From assembly GCA_022225965.2 (NCBI GenBank), contig JAKJXP020000024.1, positions 124,001 through 188,000 of the forward strand: a DNA stretch of 64,000 nucleotides, given 5' to 3'. The translations under genes were made by a program, and so were the position numbers. Source of the stretch: Diatrype stigma. Its lineage: Eukaryota > Ascomycota > Sordariomycetes > Xylariales > Diatrypaceae. Numbering within the stretch: position 1 is the stretch's first letter; each line of letters opens with the position of its first letter. This document shows positions 10,386 to 21,982 of the stretch, piece by piece. A model generated the notes under the pieces. That model did not search any database. It was not told the origin of the DNA and saw only the letters and a list, made by a program, of their open reading frames with translations.

Positions 10386-13300
10386 ATGCCCGGCATCCTG
10401 CCCATGAAGGTCATTAAGGTGGGCACGAGCTCGCAGAGCCGCATAGCGCAGGCCTGCGACCGGTGCCGGTCGAAGAAGATCCGCTGCGACGGCATCCGCC
10501 CCTGCTGCACGCAGTGCGCCAACGTCGGCTTCGAGTGCCGCACGAGCGACAAGCTCAGCCGCCGCGCCTTCCCCCGGGGCTACACCGAGTCGCTCGAGGA
10601 GCGGGTCCGCCAGCTCGAGACCGAGATCCGGGAGCTCAAGGACCTCCTGGACGAGAAGGACGAGAAGATCGACATGCTGTCCAAGATGCACGACAACCGC
10701 CTCACCCCCGCCGCGTCCCACGCCTCGCCGGCCTCCATGGACTCGAGAAGGGGGGACTCAGCCTCACCGGCCAAGGAGGATGTGTTCCGGGTGCAGGCCT
10801 CTCCGCTGTTGCTCGGCGTTGAGAACTCGGACTCGTATTTCATGGGCGCTTCGAGCGGACGTGCCTTCATTGGTGAGTTCTCGCCAGCTGACAGGCTTGA
10901 TTTCTCCCTCACCTCTTCCCGGTCGGGATATCTAACTCGCGCTATACAGAGGCGTTCAAACGCAAGATCCAGGAAGTCGGCAAGCCGTGTTCCGACTTCA
11001 ACCCCGAGGCTTTCCTTCACATACAAGGATGCTACCCTCTGGTTCCCGATCAGCATAGCGGGCCCCTCAGGCCGCCGCCGCGGCTGTTTACCGATAGATG
11101 TGTCAACATCTACTTCCAAGAATGGGCACCGCTGTTTCCCGTGCTGCACAAGCCGACGTTCCTTCGCCTCTACGAGGATTTCGTGGCCGACCCCGAGAAG
11201 GTGAAGAACGACCATAAGATCGCCCAGCTCTACCTCGTCTATAGCATTGCGGCACTCTCGGGCGAGTCGCCCGAGGTGGACCAGATCGCCGCCTGCGAGG
11301 TGCAATGGCAGAGGGCCCTGGACGCGGTCATCATGAACAACACCATGTCCACTTTGCAGTGCCTGGTCCTGGCTATGATGTACTGCATGATTCGAGCAGA
11401 CTACAAGCGACTGCAGCATTACAAAGGTATTGCGATTGGGCTTTCCCACAGGTTAGGCCTACATCAGAGCCAGAAGAGGTTCTCATTTGGAGCCCTCACG
11501 ATCGAGACCCGCAAGAAGGTCTTCTGGACGTTGTATACGCTGGATTGGTAAGATAGTCCACCAGAGCGCCCAGTCCGATGATGTGAGCACGTGAGCTAAA
11601 CTTCATCCTCTAGCTTCTCTGCCTCGATGCTCGGTCTGCCGAAGCTGTTGAGGGAAGAAGACGTCCACGCCGAATATCCGTCCGATACGGATGACGAATA
11701 CGTCACCGAGAAAGGGTTCCAGCCCACTCTGCCGGGAGAGTACACCAGGCTCTCGAGCGCCTTGGCCCTCTTCAGGCTATCCCGGATTCTGGCCCAGGTG
11801 CTCGAGAGGGTCTACCCCGCCGCTTCCACACACGAGCTATCTCTCCAGCTGCTGGCGTCGATGGACGCCGACCTTGCCGAATGGAGCGAGAACCTGCCGA
11901 CACACCTCAGGTTGAATTTCGTCCAAGACAAGCCTTCTACGGATGTCACCGGTAGCAGATCTCCTATATTGGTAAGTGGTCTTCACACCAGAGATAGAAT
12001 TGTGTCATACTCGTACGCATGCTAACCTTCTCACTCCCAAGGCATTGGCATATTACTACATCCGCACACTGATCCATCGCCCGGCCGTGACTTCGAGTCT
12101 GGGCTCCAAAGCTGCGACTTCTCTTCTCGCGGTGGGAGAATGCAGCAAGGCCATCGTGCAGATTGTGCAGCTACTGGAGGAGAGGAACATGACGTTCTCG
12201 TTTTGTCTGAACAAGACGGACGTGCTCGTATTGTGCGGCATAACGCTCCTCTACCAGAGCCTCGGCCTGAGCTACGACAGCAAGCTCGTGAAGGACATCG
12301 AGCGGTTGTTCCACGCCGTGGTCGAGATCCTCGACCGGGCCCAGGGCCCGGGCACCTACGACCTGAAGCGGGTCGCGACGATTCTGATCTCGGTCGACCC
12401 GCGGAACCGGGTGAGTCCATCATCGGCACGGAGCAGTCCGGAGGAGATCGGTGCCGGCAGTATGGGCATGGACTTGAGCATGGGCATGGGCGCTGCCGCT
12501 CCGACCACCGCAACCACCACCACATCGAGAACCTCGCCGTCAGTAGCAGCCGCGACGACGAAGAAGAAAGCAGCATTCCTGCACAGCCTCGGCCAGCAGA
12601 AGACGTCGCCGGCGGCCATGAGCAAGTCCGACCTGCTCGCGCAGCAGGACAAGCTCCGCCGGATGACGATGCCGAGCCTCTCCGGCGGGCGCCCTTCCGT
12701 CACCGAGCTGCAGCGCTTTCAGTCGCGCACGTCCGTGGAGCCGTCATCGCCGGCAGCACCCCGTCGCGACCACCGATTCTCGATATCGCAGATCCAGCAA
12801 TCCATGATGCGCCGGGTCAAAACGAACCTCGATTACCTATCATTCAACAACAACAACAACAGCAATAGCAACAACAGCAATAACAATAGAAACACACCCA
12901 ACAACACAGAACCATCTCACGAACCTGCATCTCCACCAACGCATAGCCGCAACGTGCACGCACAGCAGCAGCAGCAGCAGCAGCAACCGTATCACACTAC
13001 GACGCCTCAACTTTCGACCAAGGGGCTCGGCGGCAGCGACAACGGCGGTGCGGTCTCGTCCATCAACGAGTGGGAGGCCCTCCTAGGCGCCATGGACAAC
13101 GGGCAGATGTACGACGCCATCTACGGGGGCCCGAGCTTCCCAGCGACGGACGCGACGCCCACCACCAGCGCGGCCTCAGCATCGGCCCCGGTCGACTTCG
13201 GCGGCGGCAGCAGCAGCAGCAACGGCGGGGATTGGTCCCCCGCCGACGCGTCGTGGGACATATCTGCCGCCGCGGCCGCGGCCGCCAACGGCTTCAGCAT

Positions 13301-13670
13301 GGACGACCTGGCAGCCGTAGCAGCGGGCCACCATCATCATCACAGCCATAGCCAACACCACCATCCGCATCACCACTCTCATCACCCGCATCATGTCAAT
13401 CACCATCATCACCACCCAGCAACGCAGAGCGTGCCCAGCATCAGCGACGAGAGCCTCAGCTCGGGCGACGATCTGGCCTCCAGCGGCGATCTCTACCTCG
13501 GCATGGGGGCGGCAGCAGCAGCAGGGAACGACGACTTCCGCAACCCCCTGCTACAACCGCCGCCGCCGACGTCGCAGCCGGCAGGTGGTGGCGGCGGCGG
13601 CGGTAGGTCGAGCCACGACGGCGGGGTCAATATAGCCTTGGACGGCTTGGATCTGAATCTGGGGCTCTGA
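10386..13670 (+). CDS. facB: Zn2Cys6 transcription factor, FacB/Acu-15 (Cat8-related) acetate regulator
   Basis: Nuclear DNA-binding activator. Exons 10386-10872, 10950-11547, 11614-11971 and 12042-13670 give 1023 residues. Residues 24-51 form the binuclear zinc cluster (CDRCRSKKIRCDG..CCTQC..FEC). It is followed by the linker PRGYTESLEERVRQLE, a coiled coil to about residue 100, and a Fungal_trans middle homology region (about 190-480; HKPTFLRLYEDF, FSASMLGLPKLLREED, YYYIRTLIHRP). The N-terminus MPGILPMKVIKVGTSSQ and this linker match what I remember of FacB/Acu-15, activators of acetate and gluconeogenic genes. The C-terminal 450 residues are low complexity: Asn, Gln, His, Ala and Gly runs. 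FacB proteins as I recall are near 870 residues, so the excess lies in these tracts. The family is certain; the FacB ortholog call rests on memory. Confidence 0.8.
12961..12987 (+). repeat. CAG trinucleotide run encoding polyglutamine
   Basis: An uninterrupted CAG run gives a polyglutamine tract in the regulator C-terminus. Nearby are an AAC/AAT-rich polyasparagine tract (about 12846-12905) and a His-rich tract (about 13329-13416). These coding microsatellites are likely to vary in length between strains. Confidence 0.9.
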
Positions 13671-15618
13671 ATCATATGATCGATCTTCCTTGTTTTTACC
13701 CTTTACTCGCTCTCCCCTGGATTGCGTATATACTATACATATATAGGCAAATCTTTTACCCTGAACTACAAAACTACATCACTGTATCATCATCTATCAC
13801 CCTGGACGCCCCTACAACTAACTAACTTACCTATTTATCTCCCTTTTCCGGATCTACATCAGTCAGCGTGGAAGTATAGGCGTGTGTTGTTTTTTCTCCC
13901 CCTCCATGTGTTGTCCTTTACCTATGGAAAGTCACGAACTTGATTTCTGTTTTTTGGCGCACGTCTTCTGTTTCACGTACGGGGTCTGCTATTACAGATA
14001 TGGTCGTTATGCGCGGGATTTGGTTCTCGGCTGGTTCGGATGAAGGGGATACCTCTGGTGGCTTGTTTACGTATCAGGGCGTGCGCACACACGTTGACTA
14101 TGGCTATGCCGGGCAATCCGTGTGTTCGGCATATCATTTACATGCTATCTATCCATCTATATCTATCTATTACCAGGATAGGCTGAATCGGATTGGCTTG
14201 GGTTGGTTATGGATGGAATATGGGACGGGACTGGGCCGAATTAAAAGCATCATGATTACATAGGTAGTCATATTGCAGATCAGAGAGCCAGGTACATAGT
14301 TAACAGACTCCTTCAGGAGTAGCAGACAAACAATACGGCTCTTATATTTACGTTCATATGAATATTGTGTTGATTTCTTGGTAACCACACTTATGCTTAC
14401 CTGCCCAGTAGCCACTTTACGAGTAAGCTCTGAACGGTTTCTACATATGTAGTGATGGTTCGACCCTATGGCCTGATGTGCCTACGTACCCAAGGACACG
14501 CACATACACACTTATACGCTATCCTGCTTCGATGTATCATGTGATCATTGAAGACTTTTATATAACAAGATAGTGGCGGTAAAACGCGAATGGAACCCAA
14601 CAGCGAGGGCACAGTCTGCATAGGCGATTCCGCCTCGAGCGTAACTAGTAGGTATACATATTTACGGATAGCGTAGCCGCAGCTAAGATTCCAACATTTG
14701 ACATGTGTTCGGAACCCCGAGAGTCCGAATTCACGAACCGCGAAACCGCACGACCTCCATTCCCAGGGCCATAGCTCCCTCGGGCGCTAGTGAGTCCTTC
14801 GACTATAGCTTCAGCTTACTTTGTAGAAGTGGGTAGGGCACGTATGCAATATGTCCCTTTTCCTAAACCCGACCGTATCTCCGTCAATATCAGCTACACT
14901 GGCTGGCATACCACGGCGTCACGCAAGGAGTTATTGCAGAAGGAATGTATTGCATAAAGCGTAGGTGTGGTAAGCCTTGTCGTTATGTAGTTCGTGTCGG
15001 TGTGTTCAAGTAAGCATTCGATCGTCCCCGATCGAGCTGAGCTATATCTATCGAGACGTAAGATTATATATCGGTGTGTTGGGGTGAGGCGGCGTAGCAG
15101 CCTAGCTACTCAATTATCTATTATCTAACTATTCATTTGTTTATCTGATGTTACTTACTCATCGATGTCGATACACTGCATCTAGTGGAAGTACATCGTG
15201 ACATGTTGTAACGTGCTGGCTTCCATGCGCTTGCTTTTGATGCTTGAATGAGAGGTGCGATTAAGCGGATACGGGATACTAGCTTATTCTTTTCTACCAA
15301 GTAAGTAAATAGCGGCTGTCGCGGTTCGAAACAACTTGGAAGACAGGAGACATAGAAGACGCAAACTGACCGCCGCAAGCAAGAAAAGCCAGCGCAATGG
15401 CACAGCACGCCGCGCCGTATGGCTGGGCGTCACCGCGATCAGGTGAGTCCTTGATGTCCGGCCCGTCCGCCGGCGGCTAGCTAAATAGCTAGCTACCTCG
15501 GGACGGGGCTCTTATAAGCACAATTCCCGTCTGGTCCACCGTCCCGGACCTCCGGCACGGAGCTCAAACCCGTGGCGGGAAGACAAGACAAATTTCAGTT
15601 AGTTAGGCTAATGATATA
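13671..15618. other. Intergenic region between the regulator and the GDPD remnant
   Basis: Nothing gene-like is supported here apart from a short stretch at about 15395-15440 on the plus strand. That stretch can be read as RRAVWLGVTAIR before a GTGAGT and might be an upstream exon scrap of the phosphodiesterase remnant. The first few hundred bases are probably 3' UTR of the regulator. Confidence 0.4.
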
Positions 15619-15947
15619 TCGCTGCTGTCGTGGACCGTCAACGGCGAGGCCTGGATGCGCTGGGCCGTGCGGAACCGCCTCGACGGCGTTCATCACCGAC
15701 GACCCGGCTCTGTTCCTGGACGTGTGCGCGCGCATGGCCCGGGAGCAGGAGGAGGATAATGGGGATGGGGGAGAGGAAAAGAAGGGGGGGAGCGCCGGTG
15801 GTGCCGGCGTCGATGATGGTGGTGGAGACTGTCGACATGTACGCTAAAGTCGCGCTCGTCGAGGCGATACACCTGGTTTGGTTGGTCATTCTGCTGTGGA
15901 AGCATGGGGGCTTGAAGAGTCAGATTAGGAAGAGTTTGGAAAGCTGA
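15619..15947 (+). pseudogene. Remnant of a glycerophosphodiester phosphodiesterase (Pgc1-like), frameshifted
   Basis: The C-terminal part of a GDPD-family enzyme is recognisable but broken across three frames. From 15622 the reading LLSWTVNGEAWMRWAVRNR leads to LDGV. At 15689-15690 one extra T shifts the frame, after which ITDDPALFLDVCARM continues the family motif (consensus G-[VI]-I-T-D-x-P near the end of the TIM barrel). A second shift or lost intron in the G/A-rich stretch near 15770-15790 leads to a hydrophobic tail, VEAIHLVWLVILLW, followed by basic residues, reminiscent of the membrane-embedded end of yeast Pgc1. The N-terminal three quarters, with the catalytic residues, are absent. 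A sequencing error could explain one shift but not the missing body. Confidence 0.65.
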
Positions 15948-16555
15948 GCCTGGTTGTTTCTCCTGCTGTTGCGCCGTTCAGATTTATGATGAATGGCAGG
16001 GGTTGACCGGGGTGAACCGCGTCTTGGATATTAGATGAGAGTAAATAGATGCCATACATATACATCACCAGATGGGAAAGCGTTGAGGCGCCTGGGATTG
16101 GCCCGACAGGGCGGAGAGGGTTGTCGATTTGGAATGGTACTTGGGCTGCCAACACATGATTATATAGAGTAATAGATGGCATGAATCAGGATCTCGTCAC
16201 CAATGACATATGTAGTAAACAGGCATCGAGCGTCAGACCATTCACAACACCTGCGATACATAGATCCAGCGCATGCTGCTGTGCCCTCTCATTATCAGAC
16301 TCAAACTACACACGCACATATCCCCCCGCTGGTTTGTAGGTAGTTCAAATGCGACATGTATATTTTACCTATATATTCACAGCGTATCTGCATAGAATTT
16401 AGGTAGGTATACTACCACATAGGTACGTAGCTGAATATGTATATAATAACCCCTTACACAGAGTCTTTCCACCCCTGCGAAGAACAGCCCCCCCTTCCCC
16501 CGTGACCATGTCCCTTCCGTCCTTATCTCCCAAGTTAACCGTCCCGTTCCGCCAA
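15948..16555. other. Intergenic, 3' side of gpi11
   Basis: No gene is recognised. The stretch holds the end of the GDPD remnant on one side and the 3' UTR of the convergent gpi11 gene on the other. Confidence 0.45.
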
Positions 16556-17523
16556 TCAATCCGACCCCGCGCCACCGAACCGCCTCCCAAAAGCCAGCGG
16601 GCTACCGCCGACCAGCTTGCCGAGCGCGTAGCCGGCGAAGACGCCGCACAGGACGGTGACGGGCCAGCGCTGCCAGTCGCGGTCCCAGTCGAGGGGGATG
16701 GGGACGGCGCCGAGCCAGGCGCCGACGACGGCGCCCGCGAGCCCGCCGAAGGCCTCGTCGAGGGGCGCGGCCGCGCCCAGCACGGCCAGCCACGCGCGCC
16801 CGTCCAGCCCGCGCGCGTACAGCACCGGGAACAGCGCCAGCACCGACAGGTGCGCCGCGCAGAGCGCCGTGTGCGGCAGGTGCGTCAGCAGCGGGGCGCC
16901 GAGCAGCACGAAGGCCGCGAGGAGGGCGAGGGTCGCGAGCGCGGAGAGGACGAGCGCTACGAGGGCCGTCTGTGGAGAGAAAAAAAAAAAAGGGAAGGTC
17001 AGCCGGCTGGGGAGACGGAGAGACGAAGGGCAGAAGGTAGACCGATCATGAAGTATGTGTGTATATATATATATATATGTGTGTGTATTTTTACGTATAC
17101 GCATGACTTCAGGCGAAATAGCCCAAAGCTAGATAGAAAGAGAGAGAGGATATAACATACCACCACAACGTTCGGCCCCGACGCATCCGAGCCGGGCTTC
17201 CTCTTCCGCGCCGCCGCCCCCTTGGCGCCCTGCTGTTGCTGCGAGCCCGCCGGCGGCAGGCACGCGACGGCGTAGGCCACCTGCACGGCGGCGAGCACGG
17301 GCAGGGCGCTGCACATGGTCGGCACGGGGTCGGCCACCAGCGCCTTGAAGCGCAGCAGGAGCAGCGAGAGCAGCAGGACGGGGTGGGTGTGGCGCACGGC
17401 CTGGGCCGTCGGCGTCGCGAGGGTTCGGATCGGTTGGATGGTGGTGGGCGCGTCGCCTTTGCCTTTGCCTCCCCCTGCGCCTCCTGCCATTGCTGCCACT
17501 GGAGCTGGTGATGGTGTCGACAT
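16556..17523 (-). CDS. gpi11: Gpi11/PIG-F, GPI-anchor ethanolamine-phosphate transfer subunit
   Basis: Multi-pass ER membrane protein. In the family it partners the ethanolamine-phosphate transferases Gpi13/PIG-O and Gpi7 in late GPI-anchor assembly. Exons 17523-17161 and 16969-16556 (intron 191 nt with donor GTATGT and acceptor CACAG) give 258 residues; yeast Gpi11 is 219. The first exon has a Gly/Ala/Pro-rich start, a hydrophobic segment (HPVLLLSLLLLRFKALV), a second one (MCSALPVLAAVQVAYAV) and a charged Gln/Lys loop. The second exon has four more hydrophobic segments and the diagnostic ending GAVPIPLDWDRDWQRWPVT then GYALGKLVGG. An in-frame ATG ten codons upstream (17553) is an alternative start. 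The intron carries a TATATA microsatellite near 17068. Confidence 0.9.
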
Positions 17524-18255
17524 GGCGGTGGTTATCGGATCGATTAGGACCATGTGGTTATAAAGACCGACCCGATCAATCTTCCGGAGCTTGGTTAGGT
17601 GTGTTTGTGTGATGCGATGGTGACTCGGGCAGGGAGATGGATGGGGTGGCCTCGGCAGGACATCTGCTGGCGGGCGCCGAGGGTGTTCATAGGTGAGGTA
17701 AGTAAGTAGTAAATTCAAGTAAAATCACACCTGTAGTTTTGGACACGCAAATGTTAGAAGTGTCCGTCACAGCGTCCAATTGCCAATTGCGACACATGGG
17801 CAGCAAGGCAGGGGGCAGGGACCTGCAGGGTAGCGGGGGCCCAGCTTTATCGATAGCGCTGATAACGAATAACTAACGATAACGATAACACATTAGAGCT
17901 TTGCTTATGGGCCGTGGAACTGCGAAACAGTGAGTTCAAGGTTGAAGGTATCAACAAACGCATCTTGGTATTTGGCTATGTGACAGAGCTTCTTAGAGCT
18001 AGCTTGCTGATATCTAGTGCTGTTGTCTCACTCCCATAGATCCAGTATATCCTCGGAAAGAGTTCCCCTCTGTTATATATGCATCTTAGGTTGCTATCGC
18101 CATAGCTGTTAGGCTTCTTCTAGTGCCTTCGTAATTGGCAGCACTACAGCCATAATACATAGCTGCCTACTGCAGGTAGCCAGCTATCTACTAGAGTTAG
18201 CTATATGAGCTCACGTATTCAGGGTTTCTGCACGCGCGTCCGCGTGAACTTGTCC
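17524..18255. other. Intergenic, upstream of gpi11 and downstream of translin
   Basis: Contains the gpi11 promoter and leader on the left and the translin 3' UTR on the right. A CGATAA-type repeat (AACGATAACGATAACAC) lies near 17870-17890. No gene is recognised. Confidence 0.45.
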
Positions 18256-19187
18256 TCAAGATGGATTCTGGGACTGCGGAAGCAGGTTCCTCAGCGATAG
18301 ATCGTAGATGACGTCCTCCACCTTCTTGACGTGATACTTGACGCCGTCGACCCGTCTGCGCAGAGTGTCGTTCTTCAGGTTCAGCAGCTGGAAGCCCGCG
18401 AACAGGTCCTTGATGAACCCGCTGATCCGGAGGGTGAGGTCGATGTCGCCCATGGTCACCGAGTTCATCGACAGCCGGCTAAGCTCTTCGGTGATATCGG
18501 TCATAGCCAACAGGTACTCCTCGATAGTGACGTGGAAGGCGTCCTTGTCCTTGAGGTTGACGGGCACTGTGACGTTTTGTTAGAAGCATAGCAAGGACAC
18601 GGTAGTTATGCCAGGTATCATGGACGAGAGAAAAGCCCACCTTGTAGAATCTCGCCAACCTCTTCGATGGTCAGAAGCCGTCCAATCTCACCAGGCCGGG
18701 ACTCGGAACCTAGGCCGCCCAGCCAAGCCGTCAACAGAATGGTATTGACGACATTCTGGATAGAACGAGACCATCTGTGATTGTATCTATAAAATTTGTC
18801 AGTAATTAAACCCTCGTATTGCACAGCTACACACTTACTTGTAGTAAGGATAGTTCGAAGCAAACTTGGACAGCTGCCCTACGCTCTCGATCTCGTGCTT
18901 GATGCCGTCGTCCTCGACCTGTTTAAGTAGTGGGGAAACTATAGTCCAAGTCAGAGCTGCTTCATCGATTATCACGACCTACGGAACCTATGCTTTGCGC
19001 ACATACGCTTCGAGCTCGGCGTGGAATGGATCCGGCTGAGGAGGCCCTGGGACGTCGAGACATGGCGGTTCAACTCCGCGATGATCTTGTGGAGGCTATC
19101 GTTGACCACGATCTCCTCCTCGCCACTGGTCTTGAGATACTCAAAGATCGAAGGGTCGATCATCGGAGGGGAGTTGTTGCTTGCCAT
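18256..19187 (-). CDS. Translin (TSN) family nucleic-acid-binding protein
   Basis: Single-stranded DNA/RNA-binding protein that, with TRAX, forms the C3PO endoribonuclease octamer in other eukaryotes. In Neurospora the complex processes pre-tRNA fragments. Exons 19187-19007, 18938-18839, 18786-18641 and 18566-18256 join in phase and give 245 residues (human 228). The first exon ends in LSRIHSTPSS, matching the helical N-terminus. The last exon is strongly conserved: EEYLLAMTDITEELSRLSMN, ISGFIKDLFAGFQLLNLKND and KVEDVIYDLSLRNLL. An in-frame ATG four codons upstream (19199) is an alternative start. Translin itself is non-catalytic; TRAX is not in this window. Confidence 0.92.
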
Positions 19188-19663
19188 CTTGGGATGCAAT
19201 ACTTCAGGCTACAGGACCGTTACGCTTGGCGGGGCTGGATGATGTAAAGTTTGAATAGATGGAGGGGCAGACAAACGGACTGCGATATTGTAGCTACTAA
19301 TGAACGATCTTCGATACCAACACCGAACAATATCAACAAACGAAATTAGATTTGCTACTGTATATTGCCCGTATTGGAGTCACCTAATTTTACCGCCTGG
19401 AGTGATGCTGGATTACAGATCCAGTTGAAGAGTGTAATAAATAGTCATAAATAGGTGTATTGGGTTCTAACCACTAGGGAAGCGGTTGGCTAACATTCCT
19501 CCACTGCGTGGTACCTTCCTGGCTCCAGCTCGCCAGCTCGAGCGAACATAGTAAATGCCACATGCATGGCTCGCTGTTCCAGTGGGACGAGGGCATTCAG
19601 ATCTACAGTAACATGCTCAACATTTCTTCACTACCCTAGACAAGCTAGGGATGGCAATGAAAT
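19188..19663. other. Intergenic between translin start and U2 snRNA 3' end
   Basis: Holds the translin promoter and leader and the U2 3' flank. No further gene is seen. Confidence 0.5.
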
Positions 19664-19853
19664 GGTTCGCGTCGCCTGGAGGCAGTGTAATACCAGGGAC
19701 ACGGTGGAAGCCATCATGCGCAAGCACAGAGGACCGCTCCCGCGTGACAAAAATTAGAATAAAAGAGATTGTACCACAGTGTGGTACTTTCAGCTTTTAT
19801 ACTGAAAAGAACAGATACTACACTTGATCTAAGCCAAAAGGCAAAGAGAGCTA
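19664..19853 (-). ncRNA. U2 spliceosomal snRNA
   Basis: On the minus strand the sequence opens with GCCTTTTGGCTTAGATCAAG and then TGTAGTATCTGTTC. These are the hallmarks of the U2 5' domain, and GTGTAGTA is the branch-site recognition element. A hairpin (CTTTTCAG..CTGAAAG) and a second stem (GTACCACACTGTGGTAC) follow, then the Sm site TAATTTTTG. The 3' stem-loop IV contains CCTGGTATTACACTGCCTCCAGG, close to the conserved U2 loop. The length of about 190 nt fits fungal U2. The exact 5' and 3' ends are estimated within a few bases. It pairs with the CTAAC-type branch sites seen in introns throughout the window. Confidence 0.95.
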
Positions 19854-20585
19854 AAGAAGAAAGAAAAAGACTTGACAGAGCCCGGGAGTGCGGACACGTA
19901 TTTATATGTCTGAAAGCGGTGAGGGGTGGTGTACAATCAGTAAATTCTGCCGCCCCTGCCGCCTGGGCATGGCACTGGCGCCTGCCACAATAGGTATTAC
20001 TAGCTCTTCGTATGGCTTCCCCGAATTATTGAATACATGTGCTTGATTGGCTGATTAGTTGAACTAGGCATGCAGAAGTCCAATGGCAGTTATCCCATGG
20101 ACCTATTGTAGGCATCGAGTTGTATAAGACGCAGCTACAGTAGGTATGCATCTGCGAACATACATATGTAATTACCTATGATGACGAGAGTAAGCTACAT
20201 ATCTAGGCAGGTATAATAGGTATACATCTGATGATAGCCTAGGTATCTCACTAACAAGCACCCAACTACATATGTATCTACTCGGTGTTCATAGGCAGGC
20301 AAGTCGTTGCCAGACAATAGAGGCATGGCATGGATGGTATGCCGCTGTTCAAGCATCCGGAAACATGGCAGACATATCTTATGCTTAACATACTGCTAGT
20401 TAGCAGGCTACCGATATGCTGCAGCACGTCAGCAGCGAAGCAAGCATTGGAGTCGATGTCCAGGGTTCCCGAGAGTTCTATCAAGACAGTTTTGAATCAT
20501 ATGTATATATACCAAGTCTAACTACTAATAACTAGTAACTAATAGAGCCGAGAAAACTATGTAGAAACGGCTGCGTGTATCGAGA
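19854..20585. other. Intergenic, U2 promoter side
   Basis: Lies upstream of U2 (minus strand), so it should contain its promoter, and downstream of the membrane-protein gene. AT-rich with TAGGTA-type repeats. No gene is recognised. Confidence 0.45.
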
Positions 20586-20873
20586 TCATGCCACCTCCTC
20601 CCGGGACTTCGGACCCAGGCCGGGACCCGGACCCGAATCCGTATCGTCTACGCGCTCCTCTCGGGCAGACGACGTATCCGCGTCCGCATCCGCATCTCGC
20701 GAGCCCAGCTTGGCTTCCCGGGCGCTCAGCTCGGCCGTCCACCCCACCTTCTCGAGGTGGAGGCCCCGCCGCGTCCAGATGACCGTGATGGACGTCCAAA
20801 TTGCGAGGAAGATCAGCGGTGCGCCCCATCCTGTAGTGCGGCATGTTTTGTTAGTCGCAGATATCTCGTGTGT

Positions 20874-20918
<45 letters not shown>

Positions 20919-21982
20919 CGGGCAGCGGAAAAGGGGGCGCGCGAAGGACTACTACTACTACCACTTACCAACACCGTACGCGATCTGCTCGGGCGTCGTC
21001 CAGACGACGACCAGGAGGCCGGCGCCGAAGGCGAGGGACCCGACGGCCCAGAACCAGTTGAGGCCGGTGACCAAGGCGCGGAAGCGGCGGCTGACGCGCC
21101 AGCGCTCCATGAGGCGCAGGCGGTAGGCCTTCTTGCCGTCGCCGTCGACGGCGACGACGTCCTCGATGAGGGGCAGGACGAAGGGCGGGGTGGGGTCGCC
21201 GGGCGGCACGGAGCTGATGCGGACGGGGGCGGGCACCTTGCGCCGGGCCATCCAGCCCATGACCAGGCCCTGCAGGCCGATCTGGACGAAGAAGAGCGGC
21301 ATGGGGATGGCGAGCACGCGCACGAGCGGCTCGTGCGGGATCGAGCCCCCGATCAGGATCGCCGTCATCACGCTGTAGATCGCCCCCAGGCTCTGGTGCG
21401 TGAAGTCGAACCGCCACCGCGGCGCCCCCGGCGGCCGGTACGTGTCCGCCTTCAGGATCAGCCGCCACGACCGCAGCGCGAACTCGAACCCCGAGATGAA
21501 GCCGAACAGCGACGTGATGATGGCGAAGACTAGAGTAAGGTTTTTGCAACACGTAAGCCAGTGTCCGCGAAGTCGGGAAAGAATATAAACAGAGAAGGCA
21601 GAACGAAATTCCACATCATCAAGTCATGTGGTGAAATGAAAGGAGTCCTCCAAACATGTGAAATAGGAGAATAACCAGCCAGAGAGTCAAAAAGGGGTAA
21701 AGGGAGGGGGGAGGTCTCACCAATGCCTGCTCTCAGGCTAGTGCCGAGGGTGAGTGCGTAGTATAATATTACGGGCGCGACGCTTCCCTCGAATATCAGC
21801 AACCCTGTCACGATGAAGAGCTTCGTCTTGTAGTGCATGATGTTGTAGTCGAGCCGCGGCAGCCCGGCCAGCTTATACTCGGGCTTCCCGTCCCGGGACA
21901 TCCGCGGTGGCTGGTTAGACCGGAGAGCTTCCATCGGGAAGCCATCATCTTCCGCGATCTCCAGGTCCCTGTCGGGCGACAT
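20586..21982 (-). CDS. Fungal multi-pass membrane protein of unknown function
   Basis: Exons 21982-21721, 21529-20969 and 20830-20586 join in phase and give 355 residues. I do not recognise a named family. About six to seven hydrophobic segments are visible: TKLFIVTGLLIFEGSVAPVI, then one from VFAIITSLFGFISGFEFALR, a third around SVMTAILIGGSI, a fourth around VLAIPMPLFFVQIGLQGLVM, a fifth around LVTGLNWFWAVGSLAFGAGL, and one in the last exon (GAPLIFLAIWTSITVIW). Both ends are polar: the N-terminus is acidic and the C-terminus is charged and glycine/proline-rich. Intron 2 holds a GT microsatellite next to its acceptor. There is no enzymatic motif, so no function is proposed. Confidence 0.75.
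20868..20917 (+). repeat. GT dinucleotide microsatellite in an intron
   Basis: About 24 GT units with one interrupting A, in intron 2 of the membrane-protein gene, close to the acceptor side on the minus strand. Length polymorphism is likely and might affect splicing. Confidence 0.9.

Noticed and set aside
16502..17155. 217-codon frame opposite gpi11
   Set aside because: Shadow of a GC-rich gene; Gly/Glu/Arg low-complexity translation without family resemblance, crossing the gpi11 intron.
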